Shown: positions 12,435 through 20,470 of the stretch, piece by piece
Layout of the letters: each line of letters begins with the position of its first letter
Position numbering within the stretch: position 1 is the stretch's first letter
NCBI GenBank assembly: GCA_034661035.1
Contig: JAYEKM010000020.1
Coordinates: forward strand, 1 to 30,546
DNA from: JAGYLJ01 sp034661035
GTDB taxonomy: Bacteria; Patescibacteriota; Minisyncoccia; Phycocordibacterales; UBA12079
DNA: 30,546 nt
Reading direction: 5' to 3'
The notes under the pieces: model-generated
Databases searched by the model: none
What the model saw: only the letters and a program-made list of their open reading frames with translations
Told to the model about the DNA's origin: nothing
Program-made: the position numbers and the translations under genes

Positions 12435-13134
12435 ATTTAAAGATATTAAATCTTATAATTGCCCAAATCGCAGAAAAACCATCTTTCCAACCAATCTTTT
12501 TTCCTTGAGAGTAAGTCCTCCCGTCATAGGAAACCCCTACTTCATAAAGTCGCCACCCTCCTTTCGCTACGTAGGAAGTTAGTTCTGGTTCAATCCCAAA
12601 CCTCTTAGATTTAAGTTTATGAACAAAGGACTCCAGGACTTCCCTCTTAAATAACTTATAACAAACTTCCATATCTGAAAGATTAAACCCTGTAAAAATA
12701 TTTGAGAGAAAGGTTAAAAACTTATTACCTAGATAGTGCCAAAAATATAAAACCCTATGAGGCCTATCACCTTGAAACCTAGAACCGAAAACTACATCAG
12801 CTTTCCCATTTAAAATGGGTTCTAGTAGTCTATTGTAATCCTGTGGATCATACTCAAGATCAGCGTCTTGGATAACAGAGATATCTCCTGTAGCTAAAAG
12901 TAGTCCTTCTTTTACAGAGGAACCTTTGCCTGAATTTTTATTTTTAAAAACAATTTTATATTTATTCTTGTCCAATCCTTTCAAAATTTCAACGGTTCCG
13001 TCAGTAGAAGCGTCATCAACAATTATAATTTCTTTCTTTAAAATCAGATTAACATCATCGATTAATTTCAAAATTTCCAAAACAGTGTCTTTTTCATTAT
13101 AAACAGGAATGATAATAGATAATTTTTTATACAT
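12433..13134 (-). CDS. Glycosyltransferase family 2 (polyprenyl-phosphate glycosyltransferase-like)
   Basis: A 233-residue GT-A enzyme. N-terminal KLSIIIPVYNEKDTVLEIL binds the nucleotide; VDDASTDGT (about 39-47) and QDADLEYDP (about 89-97, with the DxD-like Asp90-Ala-Asp92) are the metal/nucleotide motifs; GSRFQGDRPHR and DMEVCYKLFKREVL are typical of dolichol-phosphate-mannose-synthase-like members. There are no C-terminal membrane helices. It lies 5 nt after a GtrA-like gene, a pairing often seen where the transferase loads a sugar on undecaprenyl phosphate and GtrA helps to flip it. Sugar identity is unknown. Shares a terminator with rpmB. Confidence 0.93.
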   Translation of the reverse strand: MYKKLSIIIPVYNEKDTVLEILKLIDDVNLILKKEIIIVDDASTDGTVEILKGLDKNKYKIVFKNKNSGKGSSVKEGLLLATGDISVIQDADLEYDPQDYNRLLEPILNGKADVVFGSRFQGDRPHRVLYFWHYLGNKFLTFLSNIFTGFNLSDMEVCYKLFKREVLESFVHKLKSKRFGIEPELTSYVAKGGWRLYEVGVSYDGRTYSQGKKIGWKDGFSAIWAIIRFNIFK

Positions 13135-13139
13135 ACAAC

Positions 13140-13562
13140 TTATTCAAATTTTTTAAAAGTAATTTGCTTGTGGGCAAAAAAATTCCACACGTAGGTCACT
13201 GCTGTAGCTGCAATTTTACCAAAAATATACCACAGCCCCAAACATTCAACTGTTCCAAAGACAATCCCAGCATTTATCAATAGGCCGACTAAACTAATCG
13301 AGAAAAAAATAACTAATTGATTTGCATACTTTTTACTTTCATTCCTAAAAGTAAATCTCTTCTGAGAAAGATAGCTAACAACAGAAGCAATCACAAAAGC
13401 AATCACTAATGAATACATATAATAGACACCCATAAACTCAGTTAATAAATATATTAAAGAAAAATCAACAAAAGTTGGGATCAAGGCAACTAGACCATAA
13501 ATAATAAATTGTCTAACAACTAGTGATTTTATCCCTAGGTTATTTTCCAGAATTTCATTCAT
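13140..13562 (-). CDS. GtrA-family membrane protein
   Basis: A 140-residue protein with four hydrophobic helices (about 17-40, 45-65, 82-103, 108-130). Helix 1 begins after RQFIIYGLVALIPTFVDF, helix 2-3 are joined by SYLSQKRFTFRNESKK, and the C-terminus has AATAVTYVWNFFAHKQITFKK, the WNFF...FxF pattern of GtrA. The family is thought to move lipid-linked sugars across the membrane. It is followed after 5 nt by the GT2 gene, and the two almost certainly form an operon for cell-surface glycosylation. Confidence 0.92.
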   Translation of the reverse strand: MNEILENNLGIKSLVVRQFIIYGLVALIPTFVDFSLIYLLTEFMGVYYMYSLVIAFVIASVVSYLSQKRFTFRNESKKYANQLVIFFSISLVGLLINAGIVFGTVECLGLWYIFGKIAATAVTYVWNFFAHKQITFKKFE

Positions 13563-13591
13563 AATTTGTTACTTAATTTTATACCGATTAT

Positions 13592-14446
13592 CTAATAAAA
13601 CAAATCTTTTCCATCACTTTTTATAATAATTGTTCCTTTCTGATCTGTTCTCAAGACATCTATTTCAAAACTATCTAAAATATCCAAAACTTCTTGATGA
13701 GGATGCCCATAACGATTATCTGCACCAGCAGAAATAACTGCTACATAAGGGCTTGTATAACCTATAAAAAACTGTGATGAGGATGTTTTGGAACCATGAT
13801 GCCCTAATTTTAACACATCTACATCTAGATTAGATGGGTCTAATGACGACAAATATTCTTCTATCTGTTTAGGAGAATCACCTGTCAATAAGAAAGAGTT
13901 ACCTTTATAAACAACTTTAATTACCAAAGAAGCTAAATTTGTTTCAAAGTTAACTGCTTTCCTGTCAGGAAATAAAACCTCCAAATAAACATCACTACCT
14001 AAATTAATAACTGTCCCTCTTTGAACGATTTCTTTTTCTAAATCCTTCTTTTCTAGCAATCTGTTTAATTCATCGCAAATACTATTTTGACAAGTTACCC
14101 CTGACTCTAATACCATGTCAACAGTATAACTTTCTAAAATAGCTGGAAATCCACCAATGTGATCACTATCAGGATGTGTCATAATAATCACGTCAATAGA
14201 CCTATCATAAAAAGACATTTGCTTTGACAACTCCCTAAGTACTTTTTTGTTAGGTCCAGAATCAATCAGAACCTGTTTACCTTCAGGAGTTTCAATAAAA
14301 ATTGCGTCACCCTGTCCCACGTCCAAAAAAGCCACCGTCAAGATACCCCCACTGTCTTCCGCCCAAACCCCATACCAAACAAAAACAGCGATAACCAAAA
14401 AAACTCCTAAAAAGATTTCTCTTATCGCTGTTTTAAAACTAGACAT
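13592..14446 (-). CDS. ComEC/Rec2-like metallo-beta-lactamase-fold hydrolase
   Basis: A 284-residue protein with an N-terminal hydrophobic anchor (about 10-28) and an extracytoplasmic MBL domain: FLDVGQGDAIFIETPEG (about 40-56), VLIDSGPN, THPDSDHIGG (90-99, metal-binding HxDxDH), LLTGDSPKQIEEYL, LKLGHHGSKTSS (about 213-224) and SAGADNRYGHPH. This matches the C-terminal hydrolase part of ComEC without the Competence membrane domain. In competence ComEC is the DNA uptake channel and this domain is proposed to degrade the non-transforming strand; stand-alone forms may be secreted nucleases. CPR often have a full ComEC elsewhere; whether this one works with it is unknown. Confidence 0.9.
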   Translation of the reverse strand: MSSFKTAIREIFLGVFLVIAVFVWYGVWAEDSGGILTVAFLDVGQGDAIFIETPEGKQVLIDSGPNKKVLRELSKQMSFYDRSIDVIIMTHPDSDHIGGFPAILESYTVDMVLESGVTCQNSICDELNRLLEKKDLEKEIVQRGTVINLGSDVYLEVLFPDRKAVNFETNLASLVIKVVYKGNSFLLTGDSPKQIEEYLSSLDPSNLDVDVLKLGHHGSKTSSSQFFIGYTSPYVAVISAGADNRYGHPHQEVLDILDSFEIDVLRTDQKGTIIIKSDGKDLFY

Positions 14447-14463
14447 CTAATTAAAACTCTCCT

Positions 14464-15237
14464 TTACTTCTTATTTAATGTACTTGAAATTCCCTTTATA
14501 GCTTCTAAAACTTCCACAGGCAACATCCAAATAGTTGTATTAGACTGGTCTGAACTCAAGTCATTAACCGCTTGAAGAGTTCTCAGATGCATAGCCCCAG
14601 GGGTAGTATTCAATTTACTAGCTGCTGCTGTTAAATTATCTGCTGCGATTCTATCACCGTCAGCTTTAATGATAACAGCTCTTTTCTCTCTTTCAGCCTC
14701 AGCTTCTTTGGAAATAGTCCTCTTCAGGTCTTCTGGAATAATCACATCCTTTAATTCTACTGATTCAACATCAATCCCCCACGGATCAGTCAAATTATCA
14801 ACTCTCAATTTAATTTGTTCAGCAATCTCCGCTCGTTTTTGCAAAAGCTCATCTAAGGTTTTCTCCCCTACCGCATTTCTCATAGTTGTCTGTGCAACTT
14901 GTGAGGTTGCGTAATAATAGTCTTCCACTTCCAAAACAGATTTAGAAGAATCTACAATCCTATAATAAACAACAGCGTTAATCTTCACAGGAATATTGTC
15001 TTTAGTAATTACTTCTTGATCAGGAACATCAACAGCTTTAGTTCTGATATCAATCTTTTTCATTGACTGAAAAACAGGGATTACTAATCTCCAACCTGGT
15101 TGTTTAATTCCAGTAAATTTACCTAGTGTGAACATCACACCTCTTTGATATTGATTTATTTGCCTAAGCAAAAGAACAGCTAAAATAATAACTGCTGGTA
15201 TAATATAAACTGAATTTTCCATTAATAAATTAAACAT
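14464..15237 (-). CDS. Slipin / SPFH (band 7) membrane protein
   Basis: A 257-residue stomatin-like protein. A hydrophobic N-terminal helix (about 8-24) is followed by the SPFH domain: INQYQRGVMFTLGKFTGIKQPGWR, DIRTKAVDVPDQEVITKDNIPVKINAVVYYRI, and VAQTTMRNAVGEKTLDELLQKRAEI. A coiled-coil region rich in Glu and Ala (EDLKRTISKEAEAEREKRA) and a C-terminal TTIWMLPVEVLEAI segment complete the slipin pattern. Family members oligomerise into rings at the membrane and are often linked to NfeD proteases, but no nfeD is beside it here. A TGATATACT box (15272-15280) predicts a start near 15265 and a 28-nt leader with no SD. Confidence 0.94.
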   Translation of the reverse strand: MFNLLMENSVYIIPAVIILAVLLLRQINQYQRGVMFTLGKFTGIKQPGWRLVIPVFQSMKKIDIRTKAVDVPDQEVITKDNIPVKINAVVYYRIVDSSKSVLEVEDYYYATSQVAQTTMRNAVGEKTLDELLQKRAEIAEQIKLRVDNLTDPWGIDVESVELKDVIIPEDLKRTISKEAEAEREKRAVIIKADGDRIAADNLTAAASKLNTTPGAMHLRTLQAVNDLSSDQSNTTIWMLPVEVLEAIKGISSTLNKK

Positions 15238-15271
15238 GGTACTATTTTAAGTTAACAAAACTAATAATTTT

Positions 15272-15280
15272 AGTATATCA
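15272..15280 (-). promoter_or_regulatory. Extended -10 promoter of the slipin gene
   Basis: TG-A-TATACT on the minus strand, with about 28 nt from the predicted start to the ATG. Confidence 0.55.
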
Positions 15281-15286
15281 TTTTTT

Positions 15287-15931
15287 TTACCTAATAAAAG
15301 GATTGTTGGCAATTTCTTCTTCCGCACTAGTTTGTCTGCCGTGCCCAGGATAAATAATAGTCTTAGGGTCTAAATTAAAAACTTTTTCTTTGATTGACTT
15401 AATTAAATGTTCCTGATTAGAAAAAGGAAAATCAGTCCTTCCAACAGAATGATAAAAAATTAAGTCTCCACTAAACAACCAATTCATAAATTTTATAGAG
15501 ACTGAACCAGGGGTATGTCCCGGAGTTTCAAAAATCTGAATTTCATGTTCACCAAAACTTAAGCGATCACCCTCCTTATAAAAAGCAGGTTTCTGTCTTA
15601 TTGAAATACCCGGAGAACGAAAAACTAGAGAACCATTATTTAAAGGGTTAACAAGCATCTGTAAGTCTTCTTTTTGCACGTAAAAAGGAATCTTAAATTC
15701 TTTAAGAAAATCACCTACCCCGTCAATATGGTCATAATGACCATGAGTAAGCAACAAAAATTTCAAATTTAAATTATTATTTATAATAAAATCTCTATAT
15801 TCATTAATAGGAGCAGGACAATCCACCAAAAAAGCTTCTTTTGTCTTTATATTAAAGACTAAATAGGCATTAGTCTCTAAATCTCCTGTGGGAAAGATTT
15901 TTAATACAATATCCCCTAAATTTTCATTCAT
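15287..15931 (-). CDS. Glyoxalase-II-like metallo-beta-lactamase hydrolase
   Basis: A cytoplasmic hydrolase of 214 aa. Metal motifs in order: THGHYDHIDG (62-71), then ETPGHTPGSVS, FSGDLIFYHSVGR, and the C-terminal YPGHGRQTS. These fit the GloB/YcbL type, which cleaves thioesters such as S-lactoylglutathione, although small forms often have other substrates. The frame continues upstream for 12 codons, but MNENLGDIV at 15931 is chosen because TGTTATAAT ends 6 nt before that ATG. Divergent from the infC leader. No regulatory site apart from the promoter is visible. Confidence 0.93.
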   Translation of the reverse strand: MNENLGDIVLKIFPTGDLETNAYLVFNIKTKEAFLVDCPAPINEYRDFIINNNLNLKFLLLTHGHYDHIDGVGDFLKEFKIPFYVQKEDLQMLVNPLNNGSLVFRSPGISIRQKPAFYKEGDRLSFGEHEIQIFETPGHTPGSVSIKFMNWLFSGDLIFYHSVGRTDFPFSNQEHLIKSIKEKVFNLDPKTIIYPGHGRQTSAEEEIANNPFIR

Positions 15932-15937
15932 TTCAGC

Positions 15938-15946
15938 ATTATAACA
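15938..15946 (-). promoter_or_regulatory. Extended -10 promoter of the glyoxalase-II-like gene (leaderless)
   Basis: TG-T-TATAAT ends 6 nt before the ATG at 15931. Confidence 0.75.
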
Positions 15947-16014
15947 GAAAAACCCTAACATTCTCAATTTATAAGGGTCTACTTCTAAATTAAGACGAAT
16001 ACAATCTCTAGCTT

Positions 16015-16027
16015 GAGGTCCGACCTC
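16015..16027. repeat. GTCCGAC-centred palindrome, copy 2
   Basis: GAGGTC and GACCTC pair around a central C. The 13-nt core is identical to the centre of the palindrome at 26462-26480. Confidence 0.7.
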
Positions 16028-16050
16028 TGAGTTAAGATATCCGTGATTTT

Positions 16051-16241
16051 TAGCAATAGTGCTTCAATTTACCACTGCTGAGCCTGCCCGCCGGTGAGAA
16101 GGGGTTGGACTTCTTATAAATTTGCCACTACTCAAACCATCTACCAACAAAATGCAGTTAAGCCCCTAAATAGCTACACATTCTTGCTTTTTTGGGCTTA
16201 TGATGTTATATTTAGTGAATTATTGAAGCAATATTTAATTT
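16051..16241 (+). promoter_or_regulatory. infC operon leader, folded (candidate autoregulatory region)
   Basis: This fills most of the 15968-16244 gap. GCTTCAAT (16061-16068) is exactly complementary to ATTGAAGC (16222-16229), which lies just before the infC start. Between them are AAGCCC/GGGCTT (near 16153-16200) and AGGGG/CCCCT pairing, consistent with a long structured leader. infC-rpmI-rplT leaders are autoregulated by L20 or IF3 in characterised bacteria; which applies here cannot be told from one sequence. Confidence 0.5.
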
Positions 16242-16244
16242 ATT

Positions 16245-16757
16245 TTGAATAGATTTGTCAGAATTAACAACCAAATAAGAAGTCGTGAAGTGAGGGTAGT
16301 TGGCCCAGAGGGTGAAAACTTGGGTGTTATGCTAACAACTGAGGCTATAAAAAAAGCCGAGGAAGCTGGTCATGACCTAATCGAAATTTCTGCCTCCAGT
16401 AAACCACCTATCGCAAAAATAACAGATTATGGTAAGTTTCAATACGAACAAAAAAAGAAAGCTAATAGTTCTAAACTAAAAGCTCATCGTACAGAAACTA
16501 AAGTTGTTCAAGTTAAAATAGGTACAGGAGAACACGATTTAAATTTGAAAGCAAAAAGAATATCAGAATGGTTAAAAGACGGAGACAGAGTTAAATTAGA
16601 TTTATTTTTAATCGGTCGTTCAAAATATATGGAATTCAATTTTTTGAAAGAAAGACTAGAAAGAATTTTAAAACTTGTTTCAGAAGAATATAAAGTTGCT
16701 GATGGTCCTAAAAAAAGTCCGAAAGGATTAACAATTATTTTGGAAAAACAAAGATGA
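16245..16757 (+). CDS. infC: Translation initiation factor IF-3, non-AUG start
   Basis: IF3 (170 aa) binds the 30S subunit, prevents premature 50S joining and rejects wrong start codons. N-domain: FVRINNQIRSREVRVVGPEGENLGVM, ALxxAEEAGHDLIEIS-type helix, KPPIAKITDYGKFQYEQKKK; linker; C-domain: KVVQVKIGTGEHDLNLKAKRISEWLKDGDRVKLDLFLIGR. No ATG lies near the N-terminus; the start is TTG at 16245 (or ATT at 16242, directly before it). Rare start codons are the known basis of IF3 autoregulation in other bacteria. Its TGA stop overlaps the ATG of rpmI. No SD is seen. Confidence 0.95.
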   Translation: MNRFVRINNQIRSREVRVVGPEGENLGVMLTTEAIKKAEEAGHDLIEISASSKPPIAKITDYGKFQYEQKKKANSSKLKAHRTETKVVQVKIGTGEHDLNLKAKRISEWLKDGDRVKLDLFLIGRSKYMEFNFLKERLERILKLVSEEYKVADGPKKSPKGLTIILEKQR

Positions 16758-16939
16758 AAACAAATAAATCATACACAAAAAGATTAAAGGTAACAAAGAA
16801 CGGTAAAATACTATCCAGAAAACCTGGGCAGTGTCATTTTAATGCCAAAGAGTCAGGATCTATTAGTAAAACCAAGAAAAACTTATCTTCCCTAAAGTTA
16901 TCCAATAGAGTAACCCGAAGGTTTTTACCAAAAAAATAA
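16754..16939 (+). CDS. rpmI: 50S ribosomal protein L35
   Basis: L35 (61 aa), a small basic 23S-binding protein. MKTNKSYTKRLKVTKNGKIL corresponds to the KTxKSxxKRFKxTxxGKI family start, and the remainder (HFNAKESGSISKTKKNLSS, VTRRFLPKK) fits although it lacks the full K-R rich hinge of longer forms. Overlaps infC as ATGA, so it is translationally coupled. rplT follows after 9 nt. Confidence 0.93.
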   Translation: MKTNKSYTKRLKVTKNGKILSRKPGQCHFNAKESGSISKTKKNLSSLKLSNRVTRRFLPKK

Positions 16940-16948
16940 ATCAAATAT

Positions 16949-17296
16949 ATGACTAGAGTTAAAAGAGGGACAACTAAATTAAAGACCAAAAAGAAAATTC
17001 TTAAAATGGCGAAAGGATATCGTTATGGTTTGTCTACAAAAAAACGACAGGCTAAAACAGCTATCACTCATGCTGCTATGTATGCTTTCCGAGACAGAAG
17101 AAAAAAGAAGCGAGTCTTCAGACAATTATGGACAGTTAAAATAAACGCTAAAGTTCGTGAGTTTGGGTTATCATATAGTAAATTCATCGATTTACTTCAT
17201 AAAAAAGGCATTCTCCTAAACAGAAAAGTTTTATCTGAAATTGCCCAAGACAATCCAGAAGTATTTGAAAAGATTGTAGCTGAAGCTAAAAAATAA
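16949..17296 (+). CDS. rplT: 50S ribosomal protein L20
   Basis: L20 (115 aa), needed for early 50S assembly and, in several bacteria, represses its own operon. Family features: MTRVKRGTTKLKTKKKILKMAKGYRYGLSTKKRQAKTAITHA (long basic N-terminal helix), YAFRDRRKKKRVFRQLWTVKINAKVREFGLSYSKFIDLLHKKGILLNRKVLSEIA. Standard length. It ends the infC-rpmI-rplT unit at an intrinsic terminator. A second helix and loop would bind H40-41 of 23S rRNA. Confidence 0.98.
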   Translation: MTRVKRGTTKLKTKKKILKMAKGYRYGLSTKKRQAKTAITHAAMYAFRDRRKKKRVFRQLWTVKINAKVREFGLSYSKFIDLLHKKGILLNRKVLSEIAQDNPEVFEKIVAEAKK

Positions 17297-17303
17297 CTTA
17301 ACC

Positions 17304-17336
17304 AAAAAAACAACCACCTAGTAGGTGGTTGTTTTT
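17304..17336. terminator. Bidirectional terminator between rplT and secA
   Basis: CAACCACC pairs with GGTGGTTG (17311-17331) around a short loop, flanked by an A run and a T run. It serves rplT on the plus strand and secA (stop at 17376) on the minus strand. Confidence 0.9.
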
Positions 17337-17375
17337 ATTAATTAAGTTATTTCTAAATTTTAAAGTCTTCATAGA

Positions 17376-19856
17376 TTATTTATTCATGCAGCACTTCTTA
17401 TATTTCTTTCCGCTTCCACAAGGACAAGGATCATTCCTCCCCACCTTCTCTGACCTAACACTAAGAGAACTACCAGACTGATTATTTTGAGTAATTGATT
17501 CTGCTTGATTTTTAATAGTCTTTATCTCTTGTTCTCTTTTGTCCCTTACAAAAGCATCCTCCGCTATATTGGGAATCAATTTCAACACTTGTTCATCAAT
17601 TGAATCTTGCATATCTTGGAAAAGAGTGAGTCCTTCCTTCCTATATTCAACTAGAGGGTCTCTCTGACCATAAGCCCTCAAGTTTACACTCGAACGAAGA
17701 TAGTCCATAGCCTCTAGATGATCTACCCAAAACATATCTATAGTTTGAAGAATTATTCTACGAACCACCTTTAGAAAAATCTCCCTTCCAAGTTGACTCT
17801 CTTTTTCTTTAACAATCGTATGTATAAGACTGTCTGAAGTAGTCTCTAGAATTTCGTTAAGTTTTTCTTCAACCTTTGACTCATCCCCAACCAAAATAGC
17901 CTTACGTCTAGCATAAACGATTTTTCTTTGATGATTTAAAACATCATCATATTGTAAAATATGTTTACGAGAATCAAAATGGAAACCTTCAATTTTGGTC
18001 TGAGCAGATTCAAGAGATTTAGACACTATCTTATTTTCAATAGCCTGATCTTCAGGAATACCCAAACGACCCATCATTTTTTTTACTGTATCTGAAGCAA
18101 ACACCCTCATCAGGCTATCTTCCATAGAAACAAAAAACTGGGTTGCTCCTGGGTCACCCTGACGGCCAGATCTTCCTCTCAACTGGTTATCAATCCTTCG
18201 CGCTTCATGCCTTTCTGTACCCAATACAAATAAACCACCTATTTTTTTCACTTCTTCATACTTCTCTTGGTTAAAAGGTAATCCCCCCAACTTAATATCA
18301 ACTCCTCTACCAGCCATGTTAGTAGCGACAGTCACTCTCCCCTTTTCACCAGCCTCTGCAACAATTTCACCTTCCCTTTCGTGATTCTTAGCATTTAATA
18401 TTTCGTGTTCAACACCTTCTCTTTTTAAATATTCGGATAATAACTCATTATTTTCAATAGAAACCGTTCCAATTAAAACAGGTTGTCCTTTTTCATTTAA
18501 TTTTTTTACTTCCCGAGCAATCGCTTTAAACTTTCCTTGTTTAGTCTGGAAAATTAAATCATTCTTATCATTCCTCTGTATGACCTTATTAGTTGGTAAA
18601 ACCAAAGTTTCTAGATGATAGACTTTTTGAAATTCCTCAGACGAAGTTTGGGCCGTACCAGTCATACCGCTTAATTTCTTATACATCCTAAAATAGTTCT
18701 GATAAGTAACCGAAGCGAAAGTTCTTGATTCTTTTTGAACTTTTAATCCTTCTTTTGATTCAATAGCTTGATGTAAACCTTCTGACCACCTTCTTCCTGG
18801 TTGCATTCGTCCCGTAAACTCATCAACAATCACAACAGCTCCATCTTTTACCACATAATTTTTATTTAAAGTAAAAATCGATTTAGCTCGTACGGCTGTT
18901 TCTAAATGATGAACATATTTAATTCCCTTATCAGTATAGATATTTTCCACCCCTAAAGCCTTCTCAGCTTTTTCTATCCCACTGTCTTTTAAACTAATAG
19001 CTTTTCTTTTTTCATCCAATTCAAAATCAACATCTTTTTCAAAATCTTTAACTATTTGTGTAAATTTCGCGTATAAGCCTTCCGATTCAGTATCTGGTAC
19101 CGAAATAATTAAAGGGGTTCTAGCCTCATCAATCAAGATAGAGTCAATCTCATCAACAATTGCAAAATTGTAGCCTCTTTGTCTTAAATTCTTTTTATCA
19201 TATTCAATATTGTCTCTTAAATAATCAAAACCAAATTCGCTATTAGTTCCATAGGTAATATCAGCTTGATAAGCTTCTTGTCTAGTACAAGGTTTCAGAA
19301 ATTCATAAACAACCTTAAAAGACCCTAATTCATCTCTTTCCTCGTCAACTTCTTTATGTCCAGCGTCATACAAATAAGAAGAATCATGGTTTATAACACT
19401 TGTAGTTAAACCAAGTGATGCATAAATTTGACCCATCCAGACGGCGTCCCTTCTAGAAAGATAATCATTAACTGTTACAACGTGAACACCTCTGCCAGAT
19501 AAGGCATTTAAATAGACAGGTAGAGTAGCTACTAAAGTTTTACCTTCACCTGTTCTCATTTCTGAAACACCCCCTCTGTGTAAAATGATTCCTCCCATAA
19601 GTTGAACATCATAATGTCTCTGGTCTAGAGTTCTCTTAGATGCTTCCCGAACAACTGCAAAAGCCTCAGGTAAAATATCTTCCAATGTTTTACCTTCTTT
19701 TAATTTCTCTTTAAAAATAGTTGTTTGCTGACGCAAGTCCTCGTTAGAGATACCAGAAAATTTTGTTTCTAAATCGTTGATTTCACCAACCAGTGGTTTA
19801 ATTTTCTTTAAAACTTGGTCATTTTGATTACCAAAAATGTTCTTTAAATTCATCAT
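17376..19856 (-). CDS. secA: Preprotein translocase ATPase SecA
   Basis: The motor that pushes unfolded preproteins through SecYEG (826 aa). Nucleotide-binding domain 1 has MRTGEGKT (100-107), TVNDYLSRRD, TYGTNSEFGFDYLRDN (about 201-216) and VDEIDSILIDEARTP (234-248). The preprotein cross-linking domain follows, then motif VEVGTVSIENNE-like region (VLIGTVSIENNELLS), TNMAGRGVDIKLG and LRGRSGRQGDPGATQF of domain 2. The scaffold ends with a zinc SEC-C tail NDPCPCGSGKKYKKCC that binds SecB or ribosomes. Somewhat shorter than E. coli SecA (901). Divergent from nothing: the upstream neighbour on the same strand is the H1-like gene behind a terminator. TGATAATAT lies 9 nt before the second ATG, so the mRNA has almost no leader. 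Confidence 0.98.
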   Translation of the reverse strand: MMNLKNIFGNQNDQVLKKIKPLVGEINDLETKFSGISNEDLRQQTTIFKEKLKEGKTLEDILPEAFAVVREASKRTLDQRHYDVQLMGGIILHRGGVSEMRTGEGKTLVATLPVYLNALSGRGVHVVTVNDYLSRRDAVWMGQIYASLGLTTSVINHDSSYLYDAGHKEVDEERDELGSFKVVYEFLKPCTRQEAYQADITYGTNSEFGFDYLRDNIEYDKKNLRQRGYNFAIVDEIDSILIDEARTPLIISVPDTESEGLYAKFTQIVKDFEKDVDFELDEKRKAISLKDSGIEKAEKALGVENIYTDKGIKYVHHLETAVRAKSIFTLNKNYVVKDGAVVIVDEFTGRMQPGRRWSEGLHQAIESKEGLKVQKESRTFASVTYQNYFRMYKKLSGMTGTAQTSSEEFQKVYHLETLVLPTNKVIQRNDKNDLIFQTKQGKFKAIAREVKKLNEKGQPVLIGTVSIENNELLSEYLKREGVEHEILNAKNHEREGEIVAEAGEKGRVTVATNMAGRGVDIKLGGLPFNQEKYEEVKKIGGLFVLGTERHEARRIDNQLRGRSGRQGDPGATQFFVSMEDSLMRVFASDTVKKMMGRLGIPEDQAIENKIVSKSLESAQTKIEGFHFDSRKHILQYDDVLNHQRKIVYARRKAILVGDESKVEEKLNEILETTSDSLIHTIVKEKESQLGREIFLKVVRRIILQTIDMFWVDHLEAMDYLRSSVNLRAYGQRDPLVEYRKEGLTLFQDMQDSIDEQVLKLIPNIAEDAFVRDKREQEIKTIKNQAESITQNNQSGSSLSVRSEKVGRNDPCPCGSGKKYKKCCMNK

Positions 19857-19900
19857 ATAAACAACATATTATCATAAAATAGACATGGAAGCACGATACA

Positions 19901-19935
19901 AAAAAATCACCCCACCTGAGGTGGAGTGTTTTTTT
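19901..19935. terminator. Terminator between the H1-like gene and secA
   Basis: CACCCCACCT pairs with GGTGGAGTG (19908-19928; one C/T difference that is a wobble on one strand), with an A run before and a T run after. It ends the H1-like gene on the minus strand. Confidence 0.85.
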
Positions 19936-19943
19936 GAGATTAG

Positions 19944-20174
19944 TTATCTCCTCTTTCTTCTAACTACTTTTCTTTTAACCACCTTTCTCTTAGCTGGTTT
20001 TCTTTTAGCAGTTTTTTTAGCTGGCTTTCTCTTTGTAACTTTTCTTTTAGCTACTTTTCTTTTAGCTGGCTTTTTAGCTACTTTTCTTTTAGCTGGCTTT
20101 TTAGCTACTTTTCTTTTAACCACCTTTCTCTTAGCTGGTTTTCTTTTAGCAGTTTTTCTTTTTTTTACTGGCAT
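19944..20174 (-). CDS. Histone H1-like Lys/Ala-rich DNA-binding protein
   Basis: A 76-residue protein made almost wholly of K, R, A, P and V in the repeated pattern AKRKVxKRKxAKKPAKRK; net charge is extremely positive. It resembles the C-terminal tail of histone H1 and bacterial H1-like proteins (HctB/AlgP type), which compact DNA. The gene itself is built from tandem DNA repeats: a 27-nt unit occurs at 20051-20077 and 20078-20104. The start MPVKKRKT at 20174 lies 13 nt after the end of three-way-junction repeat B. It has its own terminator. A nucleoid or RNA-compacting role is inferred from composition; the opposite strand has an open hydrophobic frame that is only a shadow. Confidence 0.85.
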   Translation of the reverse strand: MPVKKRKTAKRKPAKRKVVKRKVAKKPAKRKVAKKPAKRKVAKRKVTKRKPAKKTAKRKPAKRKVVKRKVVRRKRR

Positions 20175-20187
20175 AATTTTTCTTTAC

Positions 20188-20322
20188 CCTGTTAAATAAG
20201 ATTTGATTCTTACTTAACTAGTAATTAAATTATTAATAATCCTATCTTTGATTACCCTATTTCCTTTTATTGCTTTAATCAAATCTTATTTTTATTTTGA
20301 AAAAACAAAAATATTTAACAGG
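20188..20322 (-). repeat. Three-way-junction repeat, copy B (long type)
   Basis: Closing stem CCTGTTAAAT (20188-20197) with ATTTAACAGG (20313-20322). Hairpin 1 is AAGATTTGATT/AATCAAATCTT with a loop of about 65 nt; hairpin 2 is ATTTTTATTT/AAACAAAAAT with one mismatch. It fills much of the 20175-20470 gap. The strict end faces the start of the H1-like gene, 13 nt away. The rest of the gap is plain AT-rich sequence. Confidence 0.8.
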
Positions 20323-20470
20323 ATGAATATTTTTTATAACTACAATAATTTTCGACCACAAACTATTGTCCTACGAAACTTTCTTCTTTCTTACACTTAA
20401 TTATCTTACAAATAAAAAACAAAAACAATTTTAAAAAAGAAAAAAAGTGGATAACTTTTTTTTAAAAAAA

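Noticed and set aside
19885..20199. Long hydrophobic open frame on the plus strand
   Set aside because: It is the antisense shadow of the Lys-rich H1-like gene: AAG/AAA repeats read backwards give Leu/Phe runs. It has no promoter and overlaps a terminator.
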